NCBI GenBank assembly: GCA_016715985.1
Contig: JADJXD010000001.1
Coordinates: forward strand, 1-64,000
Direction: 5' to 3'
DNA: 64,000 nucleotides
Origin: Saprospiraceae bacterium
GTDB lineage: Bacteria; Bacteroidota; Bacteroidia; Chitinophagales; Saprospiraceae
Part shown: positions 37,866 through 47,634 of the stretch, piece after piece
Layout of the letters: every line of letters starts with the position of its first letter
How positions within the stretch are numbered: position 1 is the stretch's first letter
Made by a program: the position numbers and the translations under genes
The notes under the pieces: model-generated
Told to the model about the DNA's origin: nothing
Database searches by the model: none
The model's input: only the letters and a program-made list of their open reading frames with translations

Positions 37866-39737
37866 TTAATTTTTCTGAATGACAATTCCGGAATACGGTG
37901 GCAATAATAGTTCAGCTGAGAAATCTGTTATCGCAAAATTGTAATTAAATATTATTTTTCCTCTGTAATTTTCAGATAACTTTACAGAAGAAGGTGTTTC
38001 ATTATTATTGAAGATAACTAAAACTTCTTCTTCACCCAAATTGCGGCTATACATCAGTACTTCGGGATGACCTGCATCTATGAACCTGTATGTTCCGAAA
38101 GTAAGGGCTTTGTGTTGCTTTCGTAAAGATATAAGTGATTTGATATATTGAAACATCGCCTCATCAAAAACTGGTTTTTCTGAGTAATCATATTTTGAAT
38201 AAACAGATGGTGTCTCTTTTTCAAAGGTAATATCCTTCCAAACTAATGGTTTTCTGTTGTCCGGATCATCAGCTCCTGTCATACCCATTTCATCACCTGC
38301 CCATATATGAGGCGCTCCTACAAAAGTGAACTGATGTAATAAAAATAATTTAACCTGATCAAAAGTTACCTGACCCGGCCTATTGGTTCTGTATTGCGGA
38401 TCTTCAGATGGCTTACAGCTATGTTTATACTTATTTATATTAAAGAAAGATGATAATAATCTCGGTGAATCATGTGAAGATGCCAGATTCATCATGGATT
38501 GTTGGGTGTAATCCGGATATTTAAGAAATACTGAATCTATTTTTCTTTTAAAATCTATGATATTTACCCGATCGATCGGTTCTGAAAAATACCCCCGGGC
38601 CACTTTAAACCATTGGTAATGCATCACCGCATCAAAAATATCACCTTTCACCCAGGGGGCAGGATCCATTAATTCGTCCGGCCAGTTGGTCCACCAGTTT
38701 TCTCCAATCAGGAAAAAATCAGGATTGACAGATCTTACATATTTTCTGAAATCCCTCCAAAAACCTACCGGTACATGCTCAGCAACATCCAGGCGCATTC
38801 CGTCAATTCCTTTGGAGAAATCACCTTTTCCGTAGGGATCCATCCATCTTTTTGTCACAGCATAGATATGTTCTTTTACTTTCGGCTCTAAATTACCTTC
38901 GTATGGAAGACCTGGTCTTTTTCCTTCTGTATCCACTTTACGTAGTTCAGGAAGGGATGAAATGCCATACCATCCTTCATACCTAAACTTTTTTTCGCCG
39001 GTCGATTCATCCGTATAAAATTCAGTGTGGTACCAATCCTTAAATTCAGAATTTTCAAGATTTTTTTCAATATCTTTAAATGCCCAGAATTGATTACCTG
39101 TGTGATTCCATGAAAAATCCAATACAACACGAATACCTTCTTTATGTAACTTTTCGACCAGCTGAAGAAATAGCTTGTCGGCACTTGTCCATTGCCAGGT
39201 GGATGGATCATATGGATTTTCTTTTGAAATAATTTCCAAATCACCTGCAATATCATTTCCAAAAGTAACGTCCACGTGATGATAATGTCTGGCATCATAT
39301 TTATGCAGTGACGGAGCATCATTGATGGGATTAAAATAAATCGCAGTAATTCCCAGTTCTTTTAAATAGGGTATTTTTTCCATTACACCTGCCAGATCTC
39401 CTCCATATCTTCTCATCTGGATAGTTCTGTAAAAATCCAAACCTGTGGACTGCGCCCAATCTTCCTGTTGATACCAGTTATGCCCCCAGGGAGTAATTGC
39501 CCAATTTTCCGGCAATGGATCTATTAAGGCACCTGCGCAGGTTTCTTTAGTAGGATTGTTTGCAGGATTCCCATTTCTGAATCGCTCTACAAAAATCTGG
39601 TACCAAATAGCTTCTTTGGCCCATGCCGGTGGCTTATCAAATTCTGCGGGTTGACTGGCAGGTTCAGTATTTTTAGATGGAAAACAGCCAAATATAAACA
39701 TTGAGCACAGTATTAATGATAATATCCTTAAATACAT
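37866..39737 (-). CDS. GH13 alpha-amylase-family lipoprotein
   Basis: 623 residues, lipobox FIFGCF (Cys18), so anchored to a membrane facing the periplasm or cell surface. GH13 motifs in order: region I VVLDFSWNHTG, region II GIDGMRLDVAEHV (nucleophile Asp), region III FFLIGENWW (acid/base Glu), region IV NLASSHDSPR (Asp). A C-terminal beta domain (LGEEEVLVIFNNNETPSSVK) follows. Closest in style to cyclomaltodextrinase/neopullulanase-like enzymes. No SusC/SusD genes in the window. Probably degrades alpha-glucans. Confidence 0.9.
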   Translation of the reverse strand: MYLRILSLILCSMFIFGCFPSKNTEPASQPAEFDKPPAWAKEAIWYQIFVERFRNGNPANNPTKETCAGALIDPLPENWAITPWGHNWYQQEDWAQSTGLDFYRTIQMRRYGGDLAGVMEKIPYLKELGITAIYFNPINDAPSLHKYDARHYHHVDVTFGNDIAGDLEIISKENPYDPSTWQWTSADKLFLQLVEKLHKEGIRVVLDFSWNHTGNQFWAFKDIEKNLENSEFKDWYHTEFYTDESTGEKKFRYEGWYGISSLPELRKVDTEGKRPGLPYEGNLEPKVKEHIYAVTKRWMDPYGKGDFSKGIDGMRLDVAEHVPVGFWRDFRKYVRSVNPDFFLIGENWWTNWPDELMDPAPWVKGDIFDAVMHYQWFKVARGYFSEPIDRVNIIDFKRKIDSVFLKYPDYTQQSMMNLASSHDSPRLLSSFFNINKYKHSCKPSEDPQYRTNRPGQVTFDQVKLFLLHQFTFVGAPHIWAGDEMGMTGADDPDNRKPLVWKDITFEKETPSVYSKYDYSEKPVFDEAMFQYIKSLISLRKQHKALTFGTYRFIDAGHPEVLMYSRNLGEEEVLVIFNNNETPSSVKLSENYRGKIIFNYNFAITDFSAELLLPPYSGIVIQKN

Positions 39738-39778
39738 ATCAGGTTAAAGGTTTATTGATTTTATTGTAAACTGTAATG

Positions 39779-41851
39779 TCATTGCATATCAATTTTTTTG
39801 CCGAATTTTGAAACGATTGCCCACAATATTACTAATGCAATCAGGAAAATCAGAAAATTAATAAAAACACCACCCGCTATCATTCCTGAAACAGTCACAC
39901 AACAGATAGAAACGAATCCTACTACCAAAGCATAAGGCATCTGGGTTCGGACATGGTCAATGTGATTGCAATCAGAAGCTAAAGAACTGAGAATTGTTGT
40001 GTCAGAAATCGGAGAGCAATGATCACCGAGAACAGATGCAGCTAATACGGTAGCAATCACATTTAACATCAATTCCAAAGTATGATTTGCATCCATTCCT
40101 GCGGCAATACAGACGGCATATGTGGCCGGAATCGCAATGGGATATAGAATCGCCATCGTACTCCAACTGGACCCTGTCGAAAAAGAGATAAATGCAGCCA
40201 GAACAAAAATCACAGCAGGCATCCATACAGGATTAAGATTTCCTTCCAGACTACCGGAAATAAAGTCAGCGGTATGTAATAGTTGAGTCGTGCTTGCTAA
40301 TGACCATGCTAAAACAAGAATAATTAAAGCGGGCATCATCGTTTTGAAGCCCGATACCATCCAGTGCATGACATCCAGCATTTTCATAATTTTTTTACTC
40401 ACAGTCATCACTACAGCAACAAATAATCCACTGAAACTGGACCATAATAAAGCGACATAACTATCTGCTGAACCGATCACTTTGCCCAATTTAGTAAGAA
40501 AACCAACATCACTTCCCGGAAATAATGAGCCCATATTCTGCCATATAGATATCCAGGAATAATCTGTTAATGAATGATCCATAGATCCATAAAGACTGTC
40601 AAATCCGGTATCCAACAAACCGAAAATTGTGACAAAAATAACAGTAAGTACCGGAAAAGCAGCATTCTGCCATTGGAGTTTTGCACCGGGAACAGGGGAT
40701 AAATCTTCCATATTGGGCTCATCTTCTGCTGATGTGGAAGCACTAGACACCTGACCATTAAAGGCTCTTTGCTCTGCTTTTACCATTGGGCCAAAATCCT
40801 TTCCTGTATAAATAAGAATCAGGATAAAAGCTAAAGTCAGAAACGGATAATAAGAGTATTTAAGGGAGCTTATAAATATTGCATAAGGTGTCATTTCATT
40901 GGGCATTGCAATCTGAGTCATACCGGAATCGATGTATCCCAATTCTGCTCCTATCCATGTCGTAATGAAAGCTATAGCTGCTACGGGAGCGGCAGTACTG
41001 TCCACAATATAAGCTAATTTTTCTCTGGATATACGAAATTTGTCTGTGACCGGTCTCATCGTATTACCTACGATCAGTGTATTGGCATAATCATCAAAAA
41101 ATATGGCTATACCCAACAACCACGTTACAAACTGTGTACTTTTGGATGATTTGGCATATCGTGCCAACGCAAGAACCACACCTGCCATTCCACCGTTTTT
41201 AGAAATTATGGCCACCATTCCACCAATCATTAAAGAGAATACCATTACGGAAACGTGCCCTGAATCCGTCATTGCCTCCACAACAAACTTCTGTACCGTC
41301 TGCAAAACAGAAAGTAAGAAATAGTATAAAGAGTCTAATCGGAGTCCTCCGGCAATAAATGCACCTGACCAGACACCCAAAAGAAGTGATAACACTACTT
41401 CTTTAAAAATCAATGCAAATATAATAGCTAGCAATGGTGGTATAACAGACATCCATAATGGTATTTCCTTTACTCTTGCAGTAGTATCAGTTAACTTTGC
41501 AACATGTACCAAAGACATTTCTTTACGATTTTCAACACTTCTGACAAACAGCAATTGCCCAGCATGAGATAATTCCAACGGCAAGAGATATAGGCCATTT
41601 TCAGATTTTTCTAAAAATTTTCCATCACCGTTTATTTCTATTTTACCAATTTTCGCTGAAGTGGCTGCAAAATAAATCGAATTGCCTTCTGAAATCAAGT
41701 TTAATTTTTCAATTCCTGCGGTATCTGTGATTGAAAAATTCTCTTCAGTTATAGCGGGAACATTTAGACTGTCTGGTGTTTGACCTGACAAACAATTATA
41801 TACCAATACATATAAAAAGATACTAATTGTCGTTTTGTATATGGTTTTCAT
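39779..41851 (-). CDS. NhaC-type Na+/H+ antiporter with N-terminal extracytoplasmic domain
   Basis: 690 residues, much longer than typical NhaC (about 450-550). Residues 1-22 look like a cleavable signal (LVYNCLSGQ), residues 23-120 form a soluble domain with beta strands (NSIYFAATSAKIGKIEINGDGKF cut short here), and the antiporter core of about 11 helices starts near residue 132 (IPLWMSVIPPLLAIIFALI). NhaC motifs: SLLLGVWSGAFIAGG, FFDDYANTLIVGNTMRPVTD, DSTAAPVAAIAFITTWIG, FSTGSSWSTMAILYPIAIP, LGDHCSPISDTTILSS. A cytoplasmic linker near residue 365 is Ser/Glu rich. Function is sodium export. Confidence 0.88.
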   Translation of the reverse strand: MKTIYKTTISIFLYVLVYNCLSGQTPDSLNVPAITEENFSITDTAGIEKLNLISEGNSIYFAATSAKIGKIEINGDGKFLEKSENGLYLLPLELSHAGQLLFVRSVENRKEMSLVHVAKLTDTTARVKEIPLWMSVIPPLLAIIFALIFKEVVLSLLLGVWSGAFIAGGLRLDSLYYFLLSVLQTVQKFVVEAMTDSGHVSVMVFSLMIGGMVAIISKNGGMAGVVLALARYAKSSKSTQFVTWLLGIAIFFDDYANTLIVGNTMRPVTDKFRISREKLAYIVDSTAAPVAAIAFITTWIGAELGYIDSGMTQIAMPNEMTPYAIFISSLKYSYYPFLTLAFILILIYTGKDFGPMVKAEQRAFNGQVSSASTSAEDEPNMEDLSPVPGAKLQWQNAAFPVLTVIFVTIFGLLDTGFDSLYGSMDHSLTDYSWISIWQNMGSLFPGSDVGFLTKLGKVIGSADSYVALLWSSFSGLFVAVVMTVSKKIMKMLDVMHWMVSGFKTMMPALIILVLAWSLASTTQLLHTADFISGSLEGNLNPVWMPAVIFVLAAFISFSTGSSWSTMAILYPIAIPATYAVCIAAGMDANHTLELMLNVIATVLAASVLGDHCSPISDTTILSSLASDCNHIDHVRTQMPYALVVGFVSICCVTVSGMIAGGVFINFLIFLIALVILWAIVSKFGKKIDMQ

Positions 41852-41996
41852 TGGCTTTTTAAGTTAATTTTGTAAAATTTAAAAATAATCACAACATTCA
41901 GTCATGGAAGAGTATTTATTCAATTGAATCGCCATTTAAATGCAACTTTAAACAGTAATTTAATTAAATTCGCTTTAACCTTAAACTTAATAAAGG

Positions 41997-44246
41997 ATGC
42001 AAAATAAAACTATTTTCAAAATATGCTTAATAATTTTTTTAATTAAGGATATAAACTTCATTACTACATCTTTTGGTCAAAGCTTTGAGGTGTATGACAT
42101 TCCTGTTTATAAAAACGGAACAAAATTATCTATGCCTTTTACAGGTGGCTTGCGTGCCGGACAATTTTCAAATTTTGATTTCAATAATGATGGTGTTTTG
42201 GATCTCTTTGTTTTTGACAGAAACGGAGACCAGGTCATTCCATTATTGAATATAGGTTTGCCGGGAGAGATAAAATATCAATATGCCCCGGAATATATTC
42301 CTATGTTTCCAAAAATGAGAAACTGGGCATTGATTTATGACTTTAATAATGATGGTGTAGGTGATATTTTTACTTCATCCTTTGATTTTCCGGGGAGTAT
42401 TGCTGTATGGAAGGGAAAAAGGACTGGAGACAGGCTGAGTTATTCATTAGTTACATTTAATTATGGCTTGAATAAAGTATTGCAATTTCCTATCACTAAC
42501 GGTTTTACACAGATATATGTCAGTTCAATTGATTTTCCGGGGATTATAGATGTGGATGGTGATGGTGATGTAGATATTCTGACATTCGAGCCGGATGGAA
42601 GTCTGTTGCAATTTTACAGGAATTTATCAGTGGACGAAAACCTTCCGATAGATAGTTTAAAATTTGTCAGGCAGGATGTATGTTGGGGCAGGTTTTCTGA
42701 AAATGAATTTTCACAGGAAATCACATTGAGCAACGATCCGTTTTCTTGTGCAACTGGATTCACTTCAGGGGGTAATGAAGGACAGCGACATTCAGGCTCA
42801 GGTGTTATGCCATTTGATGCAGATGGGGATGGGGATATCGATCTTGTTTTGGGTGACCTTGCAAATAAACATGTAACATTTCTGAAAAACGGAGGAACCA
42901 ATCAAAATGCATGGATGACGTCACAAGACATCCGTTTTCCATCCTATGACACTCCTATTGAAATTGAAATCTTCCTGGCTACTTTTTACGTGGACGTGGA
43001 CGGAGATGGAAAAAGAGATTTGATCGCTACACCAAATGAAGCTTTTAATGCTGAGAATAACAATCATGTTTGGTTCTATAAAAATGTAGGTACCGATGCT
43101 TCACCTGTTTTTAATCTGGTAACTAAATCCCTTTTTATTGACGAAATGCTGTACTTGTACAGTGCAAGTCATCCTGTTTTTTTTGATGAAGATGGCGATG
43201 GCCTATTAGATATTCTTATCGGTACGAATGGTATAAACAGGCCTGACGGGAATAAACTGCACAGAATGGTATTGCTTAGAAATACCGGCACACCTGAAAA
43301 TCCCGAATATGAAGTAGAAGATGAAGATTATCTGAATTTTTCAGCCTATGATCAGTTTACAGGCAGATTTGCGCCGGCACTGGGAGACTTAGATAGTGAT
43401 GGGGATCTTGATCTTATGATTGGAGATGTCAGAGGATTTTTATATTATCTTGAAAATACAGCCGGCCCGGGAAATCCAGTAAATTTCAAACAACCCGTTT
43501 ACAGATATTCAAATATTTTTATAGGGCAGAATGCTAAACCTCAAATCATTGACCTGGACGGGGATGGATTAATGGACATTGTAGCAGGAGAAAAAAACAA
43601 TCAGTTCAATTTCTTTAAAAACATTGGCACCAAAGGCAGTCCTGCATTCAACTCCAATTCTGAAACATTTCCAAATACGGATCAATTAGGAAATATATAT
43701 CCCGGAGGAAATGACTTTAACACCCAATCAGGTGCGCCTTTTTTTATACCCACTGAGACAGATTATAAATTGCTTTTTGGCATTGAGACAGGAAATATTC
43801 TGCTTTTTGAAAATATTGTAAATAATCTATATGGTGAATTCAGCCTGACTAATGAGAATGTTGGATTGATTCAGGCCGGCAGAAGAGTAACCCTCGCAAT
43901 GGCGGACATAAACAAAAATGGATATTATGAAATGGCCGTCGGAAATGAAAGGGGTGGAATTGTATTTTATAAAACGGACTTTAAAGTGGAAAGCGGGCCG
44001 GTCTCCAATATTGAACCCGGACTGCAATCTTCTCTAACTATCCAACCAAATCCTACTTCCGGGCTAATTTATGTTAACACAAATGATCCGATTTCAGATT
44101 ACAAAGTAATTTCGGGAACCGGCTACAATATTTATGTTCCTTTGGAAAATAATATATTAAATCTCGGCAATCTGGAAGCTGGTCTTTACTTTATTCAGCT
44201 AAATATTAACGGCACTTTAATTTCCAGAAAAGTTGTAAAGTATTAA
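41997..44246 (+). CDS. FG-GAP/VCBS repeat protein with type IX secretion sorting domain
   Basis: 749 residues with N-terminal signal (IKDINFITTSFG). Multiple FG-GAP/VCBS calcium-binding blades: DFNNDGVLDLFVFDRNGD, DFNNDGVGDIFTSSFD, DVDGDGDVDILTFEPDG, DADGDGDIDLVLGDL, DVDGDGKRDLIATPNE, DEDGDGLLDILIGTNG, DLDSDGDLDLMIGDV, DLDGDGLMDIVAGEKNN; likely a seven-bladed propeller. The last 75 residues (LTIQPNPTSGLIYVN ... GLYFIQLNINGTLISRKVVKY) are a type A T9SS sorting domain, so it is exported to the surface by the Por machinery. Confidence 0.93.
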   Translation: MQNKTIFKICLIIFLIKDINFITTSFGQSFEVYDIPVYKNGTKLSMPFTGGLRAGQFSNFDFNNDGVLDLFVFDRNGDQVIPLLNIGLPGEIKYQYAPEYIPMFPKMRNWALIYDFNNDGVGDIFTSSFDFPGSIAVWKGKRTGDRLSYSLVTFNYGLNKVLQFPITNGFTQIYVSSIDFPGIIDVDGDGDVDILTFEPDGSLLQFYRNLSVDENLPIDSLKFVRQDVCWGRFSENEFSQEITLSNDPFSCATGFTSGGNEGQRHSGSGVMPFDADGDGDIDLVLGDLANKHVTFLKNGGTNQNAWMTSQDIRFPSYDTPIEIEIFLATFYVDVDGDGKRDLIATPNEAFNAENNNHVWFYKNVGTDASPVFNLVTKSLFIDEMLYLYSASHPVFFDEDGDGLLDILIGTNGINRPDGNKLHRMVLLRNTGTPENPEYEVEDEDYLNFSAYDQFTGRFAPALGDLDSDGDLDLMIGDVRGFLYYLENTAGPGNPVNFKQPVYRYSNIFIGQNAKPQIIDLDGDGLMDIVAGEKNNQFNFFKNIGTKGSPAFNSNSETFPNTDQLGNIYPGGNDFNTQSGAPFFIPTETDYKLLFGIETGNILLFENIVNNLYGEFSLTNENVGLIQAGRRVTLAMADINKNGYYEMAVGNERGGIVFYKTDFKVESGPVSNIEPGLQSSLTIQPNPTSGLIYVNTNDPISDYKVISGTGYNIYVPLENNILNLGNLEAGLYFIQLNINGTLISRKVVKY

Positions 44247-44310
44247 TCCTGATCTTTTTACAAAAAAAAAATAAAAAGTTTATAAACTCTCAGACCGGTG
44301 AACTGCTGAA

Positions 44311-44940
44311 TTACTTTTTAGGGTTCGCAGCATTATATTCGTCGTTCAATGCCTTAATTACTTCTTCAGTGATATCAATAGACTTTCTACCGTACATAAC
44401 GCTTCCTGCACCCCCTTTCATCAGCACCAGATCAAATCCTCTTTCGTCCGCAATTTTTTCAAGGTAAACATCGATTTTGGACTGAAGGTCTTTCTGAGTT
44501 TCCATTAGTTTTTGCTCCAATTCCATCGCTGCATTATCCCTTTGTTTCATAAGTGCTTCTTCTTCTTTACCCAGATTTTGCTGCTGCTGCGCATATTTTT
44601 CTTCCAATTTTTTAAGTTCGATTGGAGCGATCGTATTTGCCTTTTGTTGAATTTCTGCGACTTCCTGCTGGAATTTTGCTATTCTTTTCTGGAAAGACTC
44701 AATTTTACCGGTCAAAGCTTTCTCTGCTGATTTAGACTGCTCCTCCAATTCTGATTTTTTATTCAGGTACATGTCATATCCGGAAAGTAAAGTGTCTATA
44801 TTCAGATACACAATACGTGGACCGTCGTTTTCAGGTTTTGCATCGTTAGTAGTATTTTCACTACCACCTGATGGCTTACAACTTACAGTCGTAAGAGTGA
44901 CAAATATTCCAAGACAAACAATGAATGAGATATATTTCAT
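44311..44940 (-). CDS. OmpH/Skp-family periplasmic chaperone, lipoprotein
   Basis: 209 residues with lipobox TTVSCK. After a linker comes IVYLNIDTLLSGYDMYLNKKSELEEQ, a long coiled coil (about residues 60-165, rich in Lys, Glu and Gln), then IADERGFDLVLMKGGAGSVMYG, the Skp/OmpH head segment. Skp chaperones carry outer-membrane proteins across the periplasm. A -7-like box is at 44965-44972 on the minus strand. Confidence 0.88.
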   Translation of the reverse strand: MKYISFIVCLGIFVTLTTVSCKPSGGSENTTNDAKPENDGPRIVYLNIDTLLSGYDMYLNKKSELEEQSKSAEKALTGKIESFQKRIAKFQQEVAEIQQKANTIAPIELKKLEEKYAQQQQNLGKEEEALMKQRDNAAMELEQKLMETQKDLQSKIDVYLEKIADERGFDLVLMKGGAGSVMYGRKSIDITEEVIKALNDEYNAANPKK

Positions 44941-45076
44941 AAATTAAAATTTTATTTTGAAGCGCAAAAATAAGATATATTAATACATTATTGCTATCGG
45001 CAGTAAATTATTCTTTCCAATCAGCATAATGATTTTTTGATGTGTTTGAAAAATCAAATATAAAAATGAAAGGTTT

Positions 45077-45108
45077 TTGAAAAATATGTCTGATTTTATC
45101 TACATTTG
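45077..45108 (+). promoter_or_regulatory. Possible promoter of the small membrane protein gene
   Basis: TTG at 45077-45079 and TACATTTG (TAnnTTTG type) at 45101-45108, separated by 21 bases, two more than the ideal spacing. It lies 22 nt before the ATG at 45131. Confidence 0.4.
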
Positions 45109-45130
45109 AAACTAATATAAAATATTCAAA

Positions 45131-45538
45131 ATGAAACAATTTATAAAAATCTCTTTGATTGCGGGTGTAATCATTTTTTGTTGCAGTTATGGTGCATTGT
45201 ACTTCGGAATTATTTTCTTTCCGGATATTTTTGTCAATTATATCAGTCCGGTTTTCAACTCTGATGGAACGAGGGATTTATTTTTTTACATGCACCCATT
45301 TGTGTTGAGTTTTGCTTTGGCTGCTTTTTGGGTAAGGTTCAAAACAATGTTCACTGGTGGAATATTTGTAAGAGGTGTTAAATTTGGAGTACTATATGCC
45401 GGAGTAGCTTTAATTCCTGTCATGTGGATAACATATAGTGCGGTAGATGTACAACTTTCGATGGTGTTTAGTTGGTTATTATATGGCTTGTTTCAGGCAT
45501 GTATTGCCGGAGTTGTTTTTGCTAAACTTTACCCCTGA
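45131..45538 (+). CDS. Small four-helix membrane protein, unknown function
   Basis: 135 residues, four hydrophobic segments at about 5-27, 54-70, 82-103 and 112-132. Features FWVRFKTMFTGGIFVRGVKFGVLYAG in the middle. No family recognised. Convergent with the first YceI gene, with its own promoter-like sequence. Confidence 0.6.
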   Translation: MKQFIKISLIAGVIIFCCSYGALYFGIIFFPDIFVNYISPVFNSDGTRDLFFYMHPFVLSFALAAFWVRFKTMFTGGIFVRGVKFGVLYAGVALIPVMWITYSAVDVQLSMVFSWLLYGLFQACIAGVVFAKLYP

Positions 45539-45562
45539 TCATTAAAAGGATCTGCTTAAGTA

Positions 45563-46180
45563 TCAACTTATCTTTTTAAGCATTAGTTTAAACTCCACTT
45601 GCAACTGGTCCCTTACTTTTATGGTACCTCCAAGTTTACTTGGAGGTTTAATTCCAAACTCGGAAAATAGTACTGTTCTTGTCCCGATCAACTGTACATT
45701 GTCTTTGTTTAAAACCTTCAGCTCATATTGCACCTGATAATTTTGTATTTTTCCTGCCAGTTCGATCTGTACACTTCCTGTGATATCATGACTGCTTATG
45801 GCTTCGGAAGGTAGTTTTGAAAATGTAATCAGATTGATATTCATGTGTGGAAATTCTTCCGATTTTAGCGTTTTTCTCAAGTCTTTGGTCATGACTTTAT
45901 GTTTACAGTCAAAATTATTGACATCAATCCGCATCACTCCTTTCATTTTAATATCACCGAATTGTTTGGAGCGATTTTGGTAAATAATCGTATCTGATTT
46001 TCCATAAGATAAGACCTGACACGTAAAACTGTTGATATTGGTAGTTCCATCCACTTTCAGGCTGCTCGTACTATTGATAACCCAAACTTCGGGTAGCATG
46101 CTAAAATACCGAAACCCTAGCATTACAAAAGCTGTGACTAAAATAAAAACAGTTCTTTGCCATATTACCATAAGTTTCAT
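45563..46180 (-). CDS. YceI-family lipid-binding periplasmic protein
   Basis: 205 residues with an N-terminal signal/anchor helix (TVFILVTAFVMLGFRYF). YceI lipocalin-like fold: VDGTTNINSFTCQVLSYGKSD, MRIDVNNFDCKHKVMTKDLR, LKSEEFPHMNINLITFSKLP, DITGSVQIELAGKIQNYQVQ and the last strands GGTIKVRDQLQVEFKLMLK. Likely binds an isoprenoid or amphiphile. Separated from the porin by a terminator. Confidence 0.82.
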   Translation of the reverse strand: MKLMVIWQRTVFILVTAFVMLGFRYFSMLPEVWVINSTSSLKVDGTTNINSFTCQVLSYGKSDTIIYQNRSKQFGDIKMKGVMRIDVNNFDCKHKVMTKDLRKTLKSEEFPHMNINLITFSKLPSEAISSHDITGSVQIELAGKIQNYQVQYELKVLNKDNVQLIGTRTVLFSEFGIKPPSKLGGTIKVRDQLQVEFKLMLKKIS

Positions 46181-46194
46181 TTGGGTTTACTACT

Positions 46195-46236
46195 TATTAA
46201 AAACAAAGAAGTTGGATTCTTTTTGAATCCAACTTC
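46195..46236 (-). terminator. Rho-independent terminator after the porin gene
   Basis: On the minus strand GAAGTTGGATTC and GAATCCAACTTC form a perfect 12-bp stem (46225-46236 with 46208-46219) around an AAAAA loop, followed by TTTGTTTTTAATAAG. It terminates the porin transcript before the next minus-strand gene. Confidence 0.85.
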
Positions 46237-46282
46237 TCCAATAAATTTAACGCTATTCAAAGAATTAAAGTTCATTATTTTA

Positions 46283-47599
46283 TCAGAAGCCTACAACTGC
46301 TTCAATTACTAATCCACTGAACTTCGCACCGTTTCTGATATCTGTTTCACGGAAGTTTTTATAATCCTGTGTTACATATTCAGTTTTAAGCAATAAGTTT
46401 TTAGTAGGGAACCATCCTGCTGATACAGCAATTCTGTTTATTTCAACATCCTCTGTATATCCGTTAAGTCTGCTTGTAACAGTATTGTATCGTCCACCTA
46501 TAAAAAGCTGTTCGTTTGCCAGAAATCTGTAAATCAATTCACCTGAAATCTGAGTTGTTGTTCTGTCTTTACCATCATATGAATCAGGTCGTTCATTTAC
46601 TGTTTTGCCTGTCGCTACTTCATATGTTCCGAAAAACTCAAGTCCTTTGTACTTCAGGAATGGGTTGATAATAAATGCTGTCAATGAGTTGGACATACCC
46701 GGATTGAAACGTCCGCTTGTAAAGTCTGCTGTTCCATTTGCCCATGCTGCTGCCTCCACAACTCCAAAATAACCTGAACCCGTTCTGTCGCCACTATATA
46801 ATGTAATACTTGGAGAAGATGAATTACTGTACAAAGATCCACTTAATCTCAATCTAAGATCATCCATTTGTGTGTCATAAATGGCTTTTAACAAGATAGA
46901 AGGATTTTTTGCTTTGATAGAGTCTGCGCCGCCTGTTCCGATAACTGGTGTTGCATCGTAATCTCTGATATTGTTTCGGATCAAACCATTTGTGATACCT
47001 AACATGAATGTCAGATTTTTAGTTGGAAAAGCATAAATTTCACCGCCAATCTCAGTAGTAAACTGGTCCATGATGTTGTTTTCAACAAAGGGATTGAAGA
47101 TTGCGTTACCACCATCTGATCTTCTGAAATGGGTGTCGCCATAATTGATCTCCATGTGACCTATTTTAGCTCTGAAGTATTTTGTAAACCATTCAGGGTT
47201 ACCAAACATAGGCAATTTGTCTATCTGAATATATCCACCTTTCACCCAAAACTCATTGTGGTGACGGGATGCCATATAGTTTTCTAAAAATATCTGAATA
47301 CCATCACCCAACTGAACATTAAAATTTAGATTTGCTGCTGCCAGATTAAAACCATTTCCCAATGCATACAATTTGACATTGTTTGAATTTTCGTGGCTGA
47401 GCATTTGATAAGCTTGTCTGAAACTACCCCCGATACGTAACTTAAAACCTTCGTATTCAGTTGAATCGGCTTTGGTTGGTTCAAAAATATTAATACCTGT
47501 CTGATCGTAAGGTCTCGAATACTGAATATTCTGAGCAGTAATTGAGGTATTAATCAGCACTACCACTGCAATCGCAAAAACTTTTATAAAGGATTTCAT
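46283..47599 (-). CDS. Outer-membrane porin-like beta-barrel protein
   Basis: 438 residues, signal peptide ending at ITAQN. 16-18 stranded barrel pattern: FKLRIGGSFRQAYQML, FNLAAANLNFNVQLGDGIQIFLENYMA (cut), RAKIGHMEINYGDTHFRRSDGG, QFTTEIGGEIYAFPTKNLTF, LRLRLSGSLYSNSS, GLEFFGTYEVATGK, QISGELIYRFLANEQLFIGG, and a final strand ending VIEAVVGF (terminal aromatic). Resembles phosphate-selective or general porins of Bacteroidota. Lies between two YceI genes. Confidence 0.78.
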   Translation of the reverse strand: MKSFIKVFAIAVVVLINTSITAQNIQYSRPYDQTGINIFEPTKADSTEYEGFKLRIGGSFRQAYQMLSHENSNNVKLYALGNGFNLAAANLNFNVQLGDGIQIFLENYMASRHHNEFWVKGGYIQIDKLPMFGNPEWFTKYFRAKIGHMEINYGDTHFRRSDGGNAIFNPFVENNIMDQFTTEIGGEIYAFPTKNLTFMLGITNGLIRNNIRDYDATPVIGTGGADSIKAKNPSILLKAIYDTQMDDLRLRLSGSLYSNSSSPSITLYSGDRTGSGYFGVVEAAAWANGTADFTSGRFNPGMSNSLTAFIINPFLKYKGLEFFGTYEVATGKTVNERPDSYDGKDRTTTQISGELIYRFLANEQLFIGGRYNTVTSRLNGYTEDVEINRIAVSAGWFPTKNLLLKTEYVTQDYKNFRETDIRNGAKFSGLVIEAVVGF

Positions 47600-47634
47600 A
47601 ATAAATGTTTTAAAGGTTTAAAAATTTGTTTTAA

